A stretch of 64,000 nt of DNA from Ralstonia sp. NFACC01. Lineage in GTDB: Bacteria; Pseudomonadota; Gammaproteobacteria; Burkholderiales; Burkholderiaceae. The stretch lies in NCBI RefSeq assembly GCF_900115545.1, contig NZ_FOWV01000003.1, positions 1 to 64,000 on the forward strand. Reading direction: 5' to 3'. Below, in pieces: positions 45,713 to 55,542 of this stretch (position 1 is its first letter; the number at the start of each line of letters is the position of its first letter). The notes under the pieces were generated by a model. It did no database searches. It saw only the letters and a program-made list of their open reading frames with translations, and was not told the origin of the DNA. Both the position numbers and the translations under genes were made by a program.

Positions 45713-46938
45713 CGCTCAACCTTCGAGGCCCACTCACCATGTCATCGCAGAAAATCGAGCCACCACTGGCAACCCGACTCGCGACTCGCCTCGTCAAGGG
45801 CGGCACCTCGCCAGTTTTTGAAGGCGGCCGAGCCGTCAACCCGCCCGTTGTGCGCGCCTCCACCGTGCTGTTCGATTCGATGGGCGAGATGAACGACGCG
45901 CGCCGCCGTCGCGGCACCGAACGCATGTTTACCTACGGCGCGCGCGGCAACCCCACGGGCTTTGCGCTGGAAGATGTTGTCGCGCAACTCGAAGGCGGCT
46001 ATCGCACGCGGCTATTCCCGACTGGCCTGGCCGCCATCTCGATGGTTTTCCTGGCCTTCGCGCGCCCAGGTGATCACGTATTGATTGCCGATTGCGTCTA
46101 CCAGCCGCTGCGTCATTTCGTCGATACGTTCCTGCGCCCGTGGGGCGTGGAGGTGACGTATTTCTACGCCGACGGCAGCGATGTCGCACAGCAGCTCAAA
46201 CCGACGACCAAGCTCGTCTACGTGGAATGCCCCGGCTCGCTTGTCTATGAGATGTGCGATCTGCCCGCGCTCGCTGAGATTGCGCATCGCCATGGGGCGC
46301 TGGTCGTCGCCGACAACACGTGGGGCTCCGGTCTGCAATACCGCCCACTCACACTGGGCGCCGACGTGTCGATCATGGCGGCGACCAAGTACCTGAGCGG
46401 CCACTCCGACGTGATGATGGGCACGGTGACCACCACGCAGGCGTGCTGGCAAACCCTCGCGACGATGTGCGACGCCCAAGGCGTGGCGGTCAGCCCTGAC
46501 GATGCCTATCTCGTGCTGCGCGGCACGCGCACGCTGGCCGCGCGCCTCGCCATGCACGAACGCCACGCGCTGGAGATTGCGCGCTGGCTGCTAGCACGGC
46601 CGGAAGTCGCACGGGTCTTCTGCCCCGCTCTTCCCGACGACCCCGGCCACGCCCTCTGGCAACGCGATTGCACCGGTACCAACGGACTGGTCTCGTTCGA
46701 ATTTGCCCAAGCCGATCTGCAAACCGCCGGGCGCTTCGTCGATGCCCTCGCGCTGTTTGGCATCGGCGCATCATGGGGCGGCTTCGAGAGCCTTGCGACA
46801 GTCAGCAACGTGGCGGGCACGCGCACCTGCACGGATTGGTCTGCAGCCGGCCCGATCGTGCGCCTGCACATCGGACTGGAAGACCCGCAAGACCTGATCG
46901 ATGATCTGACGCAAGCGTTCGCGCGCGTTGAGGCATAG
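45709..46938 (+). CDS. metC: Cystathionine beta-lyase-like PLP enzyme
   Basis: This Cys/Met-metabolism PLP-family protein (409 residues from the ATG at 45709) has the PLP lysine K227 in ATKYLSGHSD, ADNTWGSG upstream, and YGARGNPTG near the N-terminus. The MetC-type reaction splits cystathionine into homocysteine, pyruvate and ammonia, but related lyases act on other thioethers. The start may instead be 45739 (MSSQKIE), which has GAGG 10 nt upstream. The first ATG overlaps the rhodanese stop. The linkage suggests release of a thiol or persulfide for the neighbouring sulfur enzymes. Confidence 0.88.
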   Translation: MTLNLRGPLTMSSQKIEPPLATRLATRLVKGGTSPVFEGGRAVNPPVVRASTVLFDSMGEMNDARRRRGTERMFTYGARGNPTGFALEDVVAQLEGGYRTRLFPTGLAAISMVFLAFARPGDHVLIADCVYQPLRHFVDTFLRPWGVEVTYFYADGSDVAQQLKPTTKLVYVECPGSLVYEMCDLPALAEIAHRHGALVVADNTWGSGLQYRPLTLGADVSIMAATKYLSGHSDVMMGTVTTTQACWQTLATMCDAQGVAVSPDDAYLVLRGTRTLAARLAMHERHALEIARWLLARPEVARVFCPALPDDPGHALWQRDCTGTNGLVSFEFAQADLQTAGRFVDALALFGIGASWGGFESLATVSNVAGTRTCTDWSAAGPIVRLHIGLEDPQDLIDDLTQAFARVEA

Positions 46939-46962
46939 CACCAGCGTTATCGCCGAGCAAAA

Positions 46963-46993
46963 AAAAACGCCCCGAAACCTCGGGGCGTTTTTC
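46963..46993. terminator. Bidirectional terminator between metC-like gene and typA
   Basis: AACGCCCCGA (46966-46975) pairs with TCGGGGCGTT (46980-46989) over AACC. A T5 run follows on the plus strand, and an A9 tract on the left supplies a T run for the minus strand. It serves both convergent genes. Confidence 0.92.
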
Positions 46994-47011
46994 TGGCAGA
47001 TCGCCTAGCGA

Positions 47012-48832
47012 TCAGACCGCTTCTTCGCGCGATGCGCGCTTGCGTTCGTGTTCCTTCAGGTGACGCTTGCGCAGGCGGATGCTCTTCGGCGTGACTTCCA
47101 CCAGCTCGTCGTCGGCGATGAATTCCACCGCGTATTCCAGCGACATCTGGATCGGCGGCACCAGGCGCACGGCTTCGTCGGTACCCGACGCACGCACGTT
47201 GGTCAGCTGCTTGCCCTTGATCGGGTTGACGACCAAGTCGTTGTCGCGGCTGTGGATACCGATGATCATGCCTTCGTAAAGCGCATCGCCAGGCGACACG
47301 AACATGCGGCCGCGATCCTGCAGCTTCCACAGCGCGTAGGCCACGGCAGCGCCGTCGTCCTGCGAGATCAGCACGCCGTTGTGACGCTCGCCCAGGTCAC
47401 CTTCCTTGACCGGGGAGTAGTCGTCGAAAATGTGGCTGATCAGGCCGGTACCGCGCGTCAGCGTCAGGAATTCACCCTGGAAGCCGATGAGGCCACGGGC
47501 CGGAATGCGGTATTCCAGACGCGTGCGGCCCTTGCCGTCCGACGCCATGTCGAGCAGTTCGCCCTTGCGGCGGCCCAGCTCTTCCATCACGCCGCCCTGG
47601 TGGCCGTCTTCCACGTCCACAGTCAGGCGCTCGAACGGCTCGCACTTCACGCCGTCGATGTCTTTGAACACCACGCGCGGGCGCGACACGGCCAACTCAT
47701 AGCCCTCACGGCGCATGTTTTCCACCAGAATCGTCAGGTGCAGTTCGCCGCGGCCCGACACTTCGAAGATCGTGTCGTCGCCGGTGTCCTTCACACGCAG
47801 TGCCACGTTGGACTTCAGCTCGCGGTCCAGACGGTCGCGCAGTTGGCGGCTCGTCACGAACTTGCCTTCGCGGCCAGCCAGCGGCGAGGTGTTGACGCAG
47901 AAGTTCATCGTCAGCGTCGGCTCGTCCACCTTCAGCATCGGCAGCGCTTCCTGGGCGTCCGGCGCACACACGGTGCAACCGATGCCCAGCTCTTCAATAC
48001 CGTTGATCAGCACGATGTCGCCGGCTTCGGCTTCCTGCACCAGCTCGCGCTCCAGGCCGCGGAACTTCAGCACTTGGTTGATACGGCCCTTGATCGGGTT
48101 GCCTTCCGGGCCGAACTTGACCACCACGTCCTGCAGCGGACGAACGCGGCCACGCGTGATGCGGCCCACGCCGATCTTGCCGACATAGCTGGAGTAGTCC
48201 AGCGAGATGATCTGCAGCTGGAACGGACCGTTCGGGTCGTCGTTACGCTGCGGCACCTTGTCGAGAATGGTCTCAAACAGCGGCTTCATGTCGCCTTCGC
48301 GCACGTCGTCGGTCAGGCCGGCGTAACCGTTCAGGCCCGAGGCGTACACCACCGGGAAGTCGAGTTGGTCGTCGTTGGCGCCCAGCTTGTCGAACAGGTC
48401 GAAGGTCTGGTTGATCACCCACTCCGGACGCGCACCCGGGCGGTCCACCTTGTTGATCACGACGATCGGCTTCAGGCCCAGGGCCAGCGCCTTGCGCGTC
48501 ACGAAACGCGTTTGCGGCATCGGACCTTCCACTGCATCCACCAGCAGCAGCACGCCGTCGACCATCGACAGCACACGCTCCACCTCACCACCGAAGTCGG
48601 CGTGCCCCGGCGTGTCGACGATATTGATGTGCGTGCCGTTGTACTCGACCGCGCAGTTCTTGGCCAAGATCGTGATGCCGCGTTCTTTTTCGATGTCGTT
48701 CGAATCCATCACGCGCTCGGCGATCTGCTCGTTCTCGCGGAACGTGCCGGCTTGGCGAAGGAGCTGGTCGACCAGCGTGGTTTTGCCGTGGTCAACGTGG
48801 GCAATGATGGCGATGTTGCGAAGCGCGCGCAT
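47012..48832 (-). CDS. typA: Translational GTPase TypA/BipA
   Basis: TypA/BipA is a ribosome-binding GTPase of the EF-G family, needed for 50S assembly and growth at low temperature or under stress. The 606-residue protein has G1 AHVDHGKT at 11-18, the [12 protein letters not shown] switch II region, NKVDRPGAR, and the C-terminal domain with [11 protein letters not shown]. The ATG at 48832 (MRALRNIAI) is the family start; the frame extends 16 codons upstream. It seems monocistronic. Confidence 0.98.
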   Translation of the reverse strand: MRALRNIAIIAHVDHGKTTLVDQLLRQAGTFRENEQIAERVMDSNDIEKERGITILAKNCAVEYNGTHINIVDTPGHADFGGEVERVLSMVDGVLLLVDAVEGPMPQTRFVTRKALALGLKPIVVINKVDRPGARPEWVINQTFDLFDKLGANDDQLDFPVVYASGLNGYAGLTDDVREGDMKPLFETILDKVPQRNDDPNGPFQLQIISLDYSSYVGKIGVGRITRGRVRPLQDVVVKFGPEGNPIKGRINQVLKFRGLERELVQEAEAGDIVLINGIEELGIGCTVCAPDAQEALPMLKVDEPTLTMNFCVNTSPLAGREGKFVTSRQLRDRLDRELKSNVALRVKDTGDDTIFEVSGRGELHLTILVENMRREGYELAVSRPRVVFKDIDGVKCEPFERLTVDVEDGHQGGVMEELGRRKGELLDMASDGKGRTRLEYRIPARGLIGFQGEFLTLTRGTGLISHIFDDYSPVKEGDLGERHNGVLISQDDGAAVAYALWKLQDRGRMFVSPGDALYEGMIIGIHSRDNDLVVNPIKGKQLTNVRASGTDEAVRLVPPIQMSLEYAVEFIADDELVEVTPKSIRLRKRHLKEHERKRASREEAV

Positions 48833-49024
48833 GGGATGTGAACTCGAAAAGACGTGACACGAGCCCGGGACAGCACCCAAATTCAGCTCGCGGAATAACC
48901 TGACATTCTAGCATGCTGCGATGCGCAAGACATGACACTCCGTGACGAATCGATGGAGGAACATTGTACAAGTGCTCGTTGAATCACTGATTGTTTCTAA
49001 AATTGGAATCACACATTCAGTACC

Positions 49025-49064
49025 TTGCTGTTTGCTGCGTCAATTCGTATATTTGTCCGGACAA
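49025..49064 (+). promoter_or_regulatory. Promoter and palindromic operator of the MarR-efflux operon
   Basis: TTGCTG (49025-49030), a 17-bp spacer and TATATT (49048-49053) form a promoter. A perfect 12-bp palindrome TTGTCCGGACAA at 49053-49064 begins in the -10 and covers the likely start of transcription, 18 bp before the marR ATG. This position is what is expected for a MarR-type autorepressor. Confidence 0.7.
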
Positions 49065-49082
49065 TGATTGTGCATACATAAG

Positions 49083-49601
49083 ATGTCCGAACAGACAAGA
49101 CCCGCCACCGAAGTTGCTGCCGGAACCCTCTTCCGGGTGGAGGACTACCGCATGTGCGAAAGCGTGGGCTACCTCGTGGGGCGCGCCAAGACGGCGCTGT
49201 CCATGGCCATCGAGCAGGAAGTTGCCGCGATGGATGTGACGCATTCCCAGGCCAGTTGCCTAGTGCTTCTCGCCAACGGCCGATGCCAAACCGCCACCGA
49301 CCTCGGCCGCGAATTGAACACCGACATCGGTTCGCTCACGCGCATGCTCAGCCGCATGGAAAAGCGTGGCCTGATCGAGCGCGTGCGCAGCGAGTCCGAC
49401 CGCCGCGTCGTGCATCTGGAGGTGACCCAAGCCGGCCGTGACTTGGCCGACCGCATGCCAGCCATCTATACGCACGTGCTGAATCGTTTCTTTGCCGGCT
49501 TCACGCCGGGCGACGTCGATACGCTGCGCGAGCTCCTCAAGCGCATTCTCGACAACGGTGCCGCAACGGAGGGGCATCGCGTACGCCCCGCCGGTCACTG
49601 A
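49083..49601 (+). CDS. MarR family transcriptional regulator
   Basis: The 172-residue protein has the MarR winged helix: DVTHSQASCLVLLANG, then TATDLGRELNTDIGSLTRMLSRMEKRGLIER (recognition helix) and the wing ESDRRVVHLEVT. It probably represses its own operon through the palindrome just upstream and is released by the drug or phenolic substrates of the pump, as for EmrR. The ATG at 49083 is preferred to a start at 49068. The pump genes follow on the same strand after 73 bp. Confidence 0.93.
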   Translation: MSEQTRPATEVAAGTLFRVEDYRMCESVGYLVGRAKTALSMAIEQEVAAMDVTHSQASCLVLLANGRCQTATDLGRELNTDIGSLTRMLSRMEKRGLIERVRSESDRRVVHLEVTQAGRDLADRMPAIYTHVLNRFFAGFTPGDVDTLRELLKRILDNGAATEGHRVRPAGH

Positions 49602-49674
49602 CGCCGCTCTGCCTGAATTGCATCCGCCGCACCGAACGCTTTCCGCCCCTTGATCGCTTGACCCATCAAACAAC

Positions 49675-51219
49675 ATGAACGCCTTGAACTCCGCCCCCCA
49701 GGCACTTTCGCCCCTAAGCCGCGTCGGCAGTCCGCGCGTGCAATGGCCGGCGCGCTTGGGCGTGGCGCTTTCCACTGTGACGCTGGCTGTGCTGGCCGGT
49801 TGCGCGAACCTCGGCAATTCGCACAGCACGCAGACGCTGACAACGCCGGGCCAATTGGCGAGCGCGCAATCGTTGCCCTCGCAGGGCGGTCAGTGGCCGT
49901 CGCAGAACTGGGTCGACCAGTTCAACGATCCGCAACTGCGCGCGCTGGTGGACGAAGCCATCAAGGACAATCCGAATCTGCAAGTCGCCTTTGCTCGCGT
50001 GCGTGCTTCGCGTGCGATGGCCGATGTGGTACGCGGCAACCTGTATCCAAGTGTCGGGCTCGATGCCGACATGACGCGCCAGCGCCTGTCGGAATACGAC
50101 ATGTTTGAAGGCACGCCGCTGGCGGGCCGCTGGTTCACAGAATCGAAGATCCAGCTTGGCGTGAGCTATGACCTGGATTTCTGGGGCAAGAATCGCTCCG
50201 CATTGGAAGCTGCGCTGTCCGACGACAAATCGATGGAAGCGGAAAGCCAGGCTTCGCGTTTGATGCTGTCGACCACGGTGGCACGCACCTACGCCAAGCT
50301 GGCCGCGCTCTACGCGCAGCGCGACGTGGCCGAACGTGCAATCGTGCAGCGCAAGGATTTGACCAACCTGGCGAGCCAACGCGTGCGCGCAGGCCTCGAT
50401 ACCCAAGTTGAAACCACGCAGGCTCGCGCCAATGTGGCCGCTGCACAAACGGAACTTGAACAAGTCGACGAGCAGATCACGCTGGCACGCAACCAGTTGG
50501 CCGCGCTGCTGGGCAAGGGTCCGGACCGCGGCCTCACGATCACGCGCCCGACGCTGCTTGCGCAAGCCACGCCCAGGCTGCCGAACAACTTAACCATCGA
50601 CCTGATCGGCCGTCGCCCGGATCTCGTGGCTGCGCGCTGGCGCGTGGAAGCCGCGTCGAAGGATATCGACGTCGCCAAGGCGCAGTTCCTGCCGGATATC
50701 AGCCTGACTGCATTCCTGGGGCTGGCTTCGATTGCGCCGGAAAACCTGCTGCTTGGCGCATCGCGTCAGCTCGGTATCGGCCCGGCGCTCAAGCTGCCGA
50801 TCTTCCAAGGCGGCAAGCTGCGGGCCAACCTGCGCGGCAAGTACGCCAACTATGACGCCGCTGTCGCAAGCTACAACCAGACGCTGACCGAAGCCCTGCA
50901 CGACACCGCTGACCAGATCACTACGCTGCACAGCATTGATTCGCAGATCACGATCCAGCGCACTGCACTGAGCGAAGCTGAGCGCGCTTACAGCCTTGCA
51001 CGCACGCGCTACAGCGCCGGCCTTGGCACGCAACTGGTCGTGCTGAACGCTGAGACGACCGTGTTGCAGCAACGCAAGCTCGCGACCGATCTGCAGGCAC
51101 GCCGACTCGACGCGCAGATGGCACTGATCAAGGCCCTCGGCGGCGGCTACACGGCAGAAGAGCTCCCTGGCGCCAAACCTTTGGCCGCCGCATCGCACAG
51201 CCGACCCGAACTGAACTGA
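49675..51219 (+). CDS. Outer membrane efflux lipoprotein, NodT/OprM-type (RND/MFS OMF)
   Basis: The 514-residue TolC-like channel belongs to the NodT lipoprotein family. The leader ends in the lipobox LAGC (about residues 40-43), so it should be lipidated. Two OEP repeats follow (about 85-280 and 300-495), with typical LDFWGKNRSALEAAL and RRPDLVAARWRVEAA segments. With EmrA and EmrB it completes a pump across both membranes. Confidence 0.92.
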   Translation: MNALNSAPQALSPLSRVGSPRVQWPARLGVALSTVTLAVLAGCANLGNSHSTQTLTTPGQLASAQSLPSQGGQWPSQNWVDQFNDPQLRALVDEAIKDNPNLQVAFARVRASRAMADVVRGNLYPSVGLDADMTRQRLSEYDMFEGTPLAGRWFTESKIQLGVSYDLDFWGKNRSALEAALSDDKSMEAESQASRLMLSTTVARTYAKLAALYAQRDVAERAIVQRKDLTNLASQRVRAGLDTQVETTQARANVAAAQTELEQVDEQITLARNQLAALLGKGPDRGLTITRPTLLAQATPRLPNNLTIDLIGRRPDLVAARWRVEAASKDIDVAKAQFLPDISLTAFLGLASIAPENLLLGASRQLGIGPALKLPIFQGGKLRANLRGKYANYDAAVASYNQTLTEALHDTADQITTLHSIDSQITIQRTALSEAERAYSLARTRYSAGLGTQLVVLNAETTVLQQRKLATDLQARRLDAQMALIKALGGGYTAEELPGAKPLAAASHSRPELN

Positions 51220-51250
51220 TCGTTCCAACGCATTCTTTTGAGCCAACATC

Positions 51251-52540
51251 ATGAGTGACAACAAGCCCCAAGCCGCACCGTCCGCTGCCCCCGCACCAGC
51301 AGCCCCCGCGGCAACGCCCGCCGGCAACGGCAATGCCAACGGAAAGCGCAAGCGCATGCTGACCACGCTGGCCGCCGCACTGGTGGTTGCCGGCGTCGGC
51401 TACGGCCTCTACTGGGGCCTGTACGGCCGCTGGTTCGAGTCGACCGACGATGCATACGTGCAAGGCAACGTCGTCCAGGTAACGCCGCAGGTGGCGGGCA
51501 CCGTGGTCGCCATTCGCGCGGATGACACGCAGCTCGTGACCTCCGGCCAGCCCGTGATTGAGCTGGACCGCGCAGATGCACGCGTCGCGCTGGAACAGGC
51601 TGAAGCCGCGCTCGCGCAGACGGTGCGCCAGGTGCGTACGCTGTACTCGAACACCAGCGCATTCACCGCCACGCTGGCCATGCGTGAGAGCGATCTCGCC
51701 AAGGCGAAGGACGACCTAGCCCGCCGCAAGCAGATTGCCGGTACGGGCGCGGTGTCGCAGGAAGAAATCTCGCACGCACAAACCGCTGTGCAGGCTGCCC
51801 AATCTGCACTGGAAGCTGCGAAGGAACAACTGCAGGGCAACCGCGTGCTGACCGAACAGACCACGCTGGAGCGTCACCCGAATGTGTTGCAGGCCGCCGC
51901 CAAAGTCCGCGAGGCTTACCTTGCCTATGCGCGTACCAGCCTGCCGGCATCGGTCACGGGCTACGTAGCCAAGCGTTCGGTGCAGGTCGGCCAGCGCGTC
52001 GCTCCGGGTACGCCGCTGATGGCCATCGTGCCGCTGGACCAGCTCTGGGTGGACGCCAACTTCAAGGAAGTCCAGGTACGCCACATGCGCGTGGGCCAGC
52101 CGGTTGAACTGGTGGCCGACGTGTATGGCAGCAGCGTGACGTACCACGGCAAGGTGGCCGGTTTCTCGGCGGGTACGGGCTCGGCGTTCTCGCTGCTGCC
52201 GGCACAGAACGCCACGGGCAACTGGATCAAGGTGGTGCAACGCCTGCCGGTGCGCGTGTCGCTCGACCCGAAGGAACTGAAGGACCATCCGCTGCGCGTG
52301 GGCCTGTCGATGGAAGCCAAGGTCGACATCCATGACGAAGGCGGCCAAAGCCTGGCCACCGCGCCGACGGCTTCGCCGCTGCAAACGACGGTATACGACC
52401 AGGCCGGGAAAGACGCCGATCAGGTCATCGCCAGCATCATCACCGCCAACGCAGGCCGCGGCGGCGCCACGGCACCGGCCGCTACCAACGTGCCGGCCGC
52501 AACGGCTCCGCGCGCTTCGCAACCCGCACCCAAGGTCTGA
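51251..52540 (+). CDS. emrA: EmrA-type membrane fusion protein
   Basis: The 429-residue HlyD-family adaptor has a short cytoplasmic Ala/Pro-rich start, one membrane helix at about 37-58, a lipoyl half-motif (VQGNVVQVTPQVAGTVVAI), a coiled-coil hairpin (about 110-210) and the second lipoyl/beta-barrel part. The C-terminus is an Ala/Thr/Pro-rich tail longer than usual. It is 31 bp after the channel gene and 3 bp before emrB. Confidence 0.93.
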   Translation: MSDNKPQAAPSAAPAPAAPAATPAGNGNANGKRKRMLTTLAAALVVAGVGYGLYWGLYGRWFESTDDAYVQGNVVQVTPQVAGTVVAIRADDTQLVTSGQPVIELDRADARVALEQAEAALAQTVRQVRTLYSNTSAFTATLAMRESDLAKAKDDLARRKQIAGTGAVSQEEISHAQTAVQAAQSALEAAKEQLQGNRVLTEQTTLERHPNVLQAAAKVREAYLAYARTSLPASVTGYVAKRSVQVGQRVAPGTPLMAIVPLDQLWVDANFKEVQVRHMRVGQPVELVADVYGSSVTYHGKVAGFSAGTGSAFSLLPAQNATGNWIKVVQRLPVRVSLDPKELKDHPLRVGLSMEAKVDIHDEGGQSLATAPTASPLQTTVYDQAGKDADQVIASIITANAGRGGATAPAATNVPAATAPRASQPAPKV

Positions 52541-52543
52541 CGC

Positions 52544-54100
52544 ATGGCAACCGCCGCGCCCAAGCCGCTACAGCCACTGACCGGCGCCAAACTGGCGATC
52601 GGTACGGTCGCGCTGTCGCTGGCCACCTTCATGAACGTGCTGGATTCGTCCATCGCCAACGTGTCGATCCCGGCAATTTCGGGCGACCTGGGTGTGGCCC
52701 CGAACCAGGGCACGTGGGTCATCACCTCGTTTGCGGTAGCCAACGCCATCTCGGTGCCGCTCACGGGGTGGCTGACGCAGCGTTTCGGGCAGGTGCGCCT
52801 GTTCGTCACGTCCATCCTGCTGTTCGTGCTGTCGTCGTGGGCGTGCGGGCTGGCGCCCAATATGGGCATGCTGATCGCCGCCCGGATCATCCAGGGCGCC
52901 GTGGCAGGCCCGATGATTCCGCTGTCGCAATCGCTGCTGCTGTCGACATATCCGCCCGCCAAAAGCTCGATGGCATTGGCGCTATGGGGCATGACCACGC
53001 TGGTCGCGCCGATCATGGGGCCGATCTTCGGCGGCTGGATCTCCGACAACATGAGCTGGCCGTGGATCTTCTACATCAACATCCCTGTGGGCATCCTGGC
53101 TGCGTACGCAACGTGGGTCATCTACAAGGACCGCGAATCGCCGACACGCTTGCTGCCGATCGACAAGATCGGCCTGGCGCTATTGATCCTGTGGGTGGGC
53201 TCGCTTCAGTTGATGCTCGATCGCGGCAAGGAACTCGACTGGTTCAATTCAACCGAGGTTGTGGTGCTGACGGTCGTTGCCATCGTGGGCTTCGCGTTCT
53301 TCCTGGTGTGGGAGCTGACCGAAGATCACCCCGTGGTGGACCTGACGCTGTTCAAGGGCCGCAACTTCAGCGCAGGGGTCGTCGCCATCTCGGTGGCGTA
53401 CGGGCTGTTCTTCGGTAACCTGGTGATCCTGCCGCTGTGGCTGCAGACCATCGTCGGCTACACCGCCACGGACGCGGGCCTGATCATGGCCCCGGTGGGC
53501 ATCTTCGCCATCATCCTATCGCCCGTCATCGGCAAGAACCTGCCAAAGATGGATGCGCGCTGGGTAGCGACGACAGCGTTCATTACCTTCGCACTCGTGT
53601 TCTGGATGCGCTCGCGCTTTACCGTGCAAGTGGACACGTGGACGCTGATGATTCCCACGCTGATCCAGGGTGCTGCAATGGCGATGTTCTTCATCCCACT
53701 CACGTCGATCATCCTGTCAGGCCTGCCTCCCGAGCGGATTCCGGCGGCATCGGGTCTGTCGAACTTCGTGCGGATCATGTTCGGCGGCATCGGTGCGTCG
53801 ATCTCGACCACGGTGTGGGACAACCGCTCTGCCTTGCACCACGCGCAACTGGTCGAGCACGTGAATTCGTACAACCCTGCCTATGCGTCATCGATCAACC
53901 AGTACACACAACTGGGCATGCCCAACCTGCAGGCCAATGGCGTGATCGAACGCGTGATCTCGCAGCAAGCCGCAATGTTGGGCGCCAATGATATCTTCTG
54001 GATTTCGGCGGTGCTGTTTATCGTGCTGATCGTCTTCATCTGGCTGACCAAGCCGGCGAAGTCGGCGGCCGGTGCGGAAGCGGCAGCCGGCGCGCATTGA
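52544..54100 (+). CDS. emrB: EmrB-type DHA2 family MFS drug transporter
   Basis: The 518-residue protein has 14 predicted helices. The DHA2 motif set includes LDSSIANVSIPAISGDLG after helix 1, GWLTQRFGQVR (MFS motif A), and GPIFGGWISDNMSWPWIFYINIPVG in helix 5. It exports hydrophobic toxins by proton antiport through EmrA and the outer channel. A strong terminator follows at 54118. Confidence 0.95.
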   Translation: MATAAPKPLQPLTGAKLAIGTVALSLATFMNVLDSSIANVSIPAISGDLGVAPNQGTWVITSFAVANAISVPLTGWLTQRFGQVRLFVTSILLFVLSSWACGLAPNMGMLIAARIIQGAVAGPMIPLSQSLLLSTYPPAKSSMALALWGMTTLVAPIMGPIFGGWISDNMSWPWIFYINIPVGILAAYATWVIYKDRESPTRLLPIDKIGLALLILWVGSLQLMLDRGKELDWFNSTEVVVLTVVAIVGFAFFLVWELTEDHPVVDLTLFKGRNFSAGVVAISVAYGLFFGNLVILPLWLQTIVGYTATDAGLIMAPVGIFAIILSPVIGKNLPKMDARWVATTAFITFALVFWMRSRFTVQVDTWTLMIPTLIQGAAMAMFFIPLTSIILSGLPPERIPAASGLSNFVRIMFGGIGASISTTVWDNRSALHHAQLVEHVNSYNPAYASSINQYTQLGMPNLQANGVIERVISQQAAMLGANDIFWISAVLFIVLIVFIWLTKPAKSAAGAEAAAGAH

Positions 54101-54117
54101 TCCAACATCGAGCAAAC

Positions 54118-54150
54118 AAAAAAGCCACGCGTAGCTGCGTGGCTTTTTTT
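54118..54150. terminator. Bidirectional terminator between emrB and truB
   Basis: AAAAAAGCCACGC (54118-54130) pairs with GCGTGGCTTTTTTT (54137-54150). T runs are available on both strands, so it serves both convergent operons. Confidence 0.92.
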
Positions 54151-54166
54151 GCTGCCGTCGATCGGC

Positions 54167-55126
54167 TTAAAGATGCACGAGCCGCCCCGGTCGCAGCACA
54201 CCATCTTGCCAAGCAGCCACACCGAGCAGCGACACCGCCGTGGCGCCCGCCCCTATCGCCTCGCGCACGCCGTACACGCGCACCTGGTCTGCATTCGGCA
54301 ACGTCAATCGCAACGGCAAGCGCTGACCATGCAGAAAGCGGCGGCTCTCTTCCGCATCCAGCTCCACGCGCGGCAGCGTCTGCAACAGCGCATCGACTGG
54401 GGCCAGCAATGCGGCGCGCGCATCGTCGGCCGCTTCGTCCAGCGATTCAAGCGTCACGGCACCGTTCAGCGTCAGGTTACCGACCTGGGTGCGACGCAGC
54501 GCAACCAAATGTCCACCGCAGCCCAGCGCCTCGCCAATGTCTTCACCCAACGTACGGATGTACGTTCCCTTGCTGCATGACACGCGCAACGTGATCGTCG
54601 GGGCTGCCGACTCCAGATCCGTCGCCAGTACATCAATCGCGTGGATCGTTACCCGACGTGCAGCGCGTTCTACGGTCTGACCCGCGCGCGCGTACTCGTA
54701 CAACGGTTTGCCGTCCTTCTTCAGCGCCGAGTGCATCGGAGGCACTTGGTCGATCTCGCCGACAAAGCGCGCGATGGCTGCCCGCAGTTGCTCGGGTGTG
54801 ACCGATACGGGGCGCTCGCTCAGCACCTCGCCTTCCGCATCTGCGGTACTCGTCTTGATACCAAGACGCACGATGGTTTCGTACGTCTTGTCCGCATCGA
54901 GCAAATCCTGCGAAAACTTGGTTGCCTCGCCAAAACACAGCGGCAGCAAGCCGGTAGCGAGCGGATCGAGCGTGCCGGTATGCCCGGCCTTCTTGGCCCA
55001 CAACAGACGTTTGGCGCGGATCAACGCATCGTTGCTCGACCAGCCGATCGGCTTGTCCAGCAGCAGCACGCCATGAACATCGCGGCGCGGCGGCTTCTGC
55101 GACCTGGGCACATGTTGCTCGGCCAT
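54167..55126 (-). CDS. truB: tRNA pseudouridine(55) synthase
   Basis: TruB forms pseudouridine 55 in the T-loop of tRNAs. The 319-residue protein has GVLLLDKPIGWSSND at the start and HTGTLDPLATG with catalytic D54, followed by a KGTYIRTLGEDIG segment. The ATG at 55126 directly follows the rbfA stop; the frame continuing to 55162 would overlap rbfA. It closes the rimP-nusA-infB-rbfA-truB block. Confidence 0.97.
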   Translation of the reverse strand: MAEQHVPRSQKPPRRDVHGVLLLDKPIGWSSNDALIRAKRLLWAKKAGHTGTLDPLATGLLPLCFGEATKFSQDLLDADKTYETIVRLGIKTSTADAEGEVLSERPVSVTPEQLRAAIARFVGEIDQVPPMHSALKKDGKPLYEYARAGQTVERAARRVTIHAIDVLATDLESAAPTITLRVSCSKGTYIRTLGEDIGEALGCGGHLVALRRTQVGNLTLNGAVTLESLDEAADDARAALLAPVDALLQTLPRVELDAEESRRFLHGQRLPLRLTLPNADQVRVYGVREAIGAGATAVSLLGVAAWQDGVLRPGRLVHL

Positions 55127-55127
55127 T

Positions 55128-55499
55128 TCAATCGTCTTTGGCACGCGTGGCGTTGGCCTCATCGATCAGGCGCGACATCTCGATACCGCGCTCAACCGAA
55201 CCGTCAAAGTGGAAATGCAGCGTCGGCACGGTGTGGATGTGCAGGCGCTTGAACAACAGTGAATGCAGGTAGCCCGCCTTCTCGTTCAGAATGGCGCCGG
55301 CAACTTCCGGCTCGGCGCCCAGCACCGTGAAGTAGATTTTGGCGTGCGCGTAGTCAGGCGTAAGCGTGACCGATTGCAGGGTCACAAGGCCCATTGCCGG
55401 GTTCTTGATTTCGCGCTGGATCAACTCGGCCAGATCACGCTGGATCTGATCGGCGATGCGCACGTTGCGGCCAGCGGCCGATCCCGATTTCTTCGGCAT
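55128..55499 (-). CDS. rbfA: Ribosome-binding factor A
   Basis: RbfA is a KH-fold factor for 16S 5'-end maturation and cold adaptation. The 123-residue protein has [18 protein letters not shown], the [16 protein letters not shown] strand and the [17 protein letters not shown] segment. The ATG at 55499 ([11 protein letters not shown]) fits family length. It lies 125 bp downstream of infB, with a terminator-like hairpin in between, and 1 bp before truB. Confidence 0.96.
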   Translation of the reverse strand: MPKKSGSAAGRNVRIADQIQRDLAELIQREIKNPAMGLVTLQSVTLTPDYAHAKIYFTVLGAEPEVAGAILNEKAGYLHSLLFKRLHIHTVPTLHFHFDGSVERGIEMSRLIDEANATRAKDD

Positions 55500-55542
55500 A
55501 GTGTGTTCCTCACATGGGCCGCCAGCACGCGCCAGCCCGGCC

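Noticed and set aside
47048-48841. 597-codon plus-strand ORF antisense to typA
   Set aside because: Pure shadow of a highly conserved GTPase gene.
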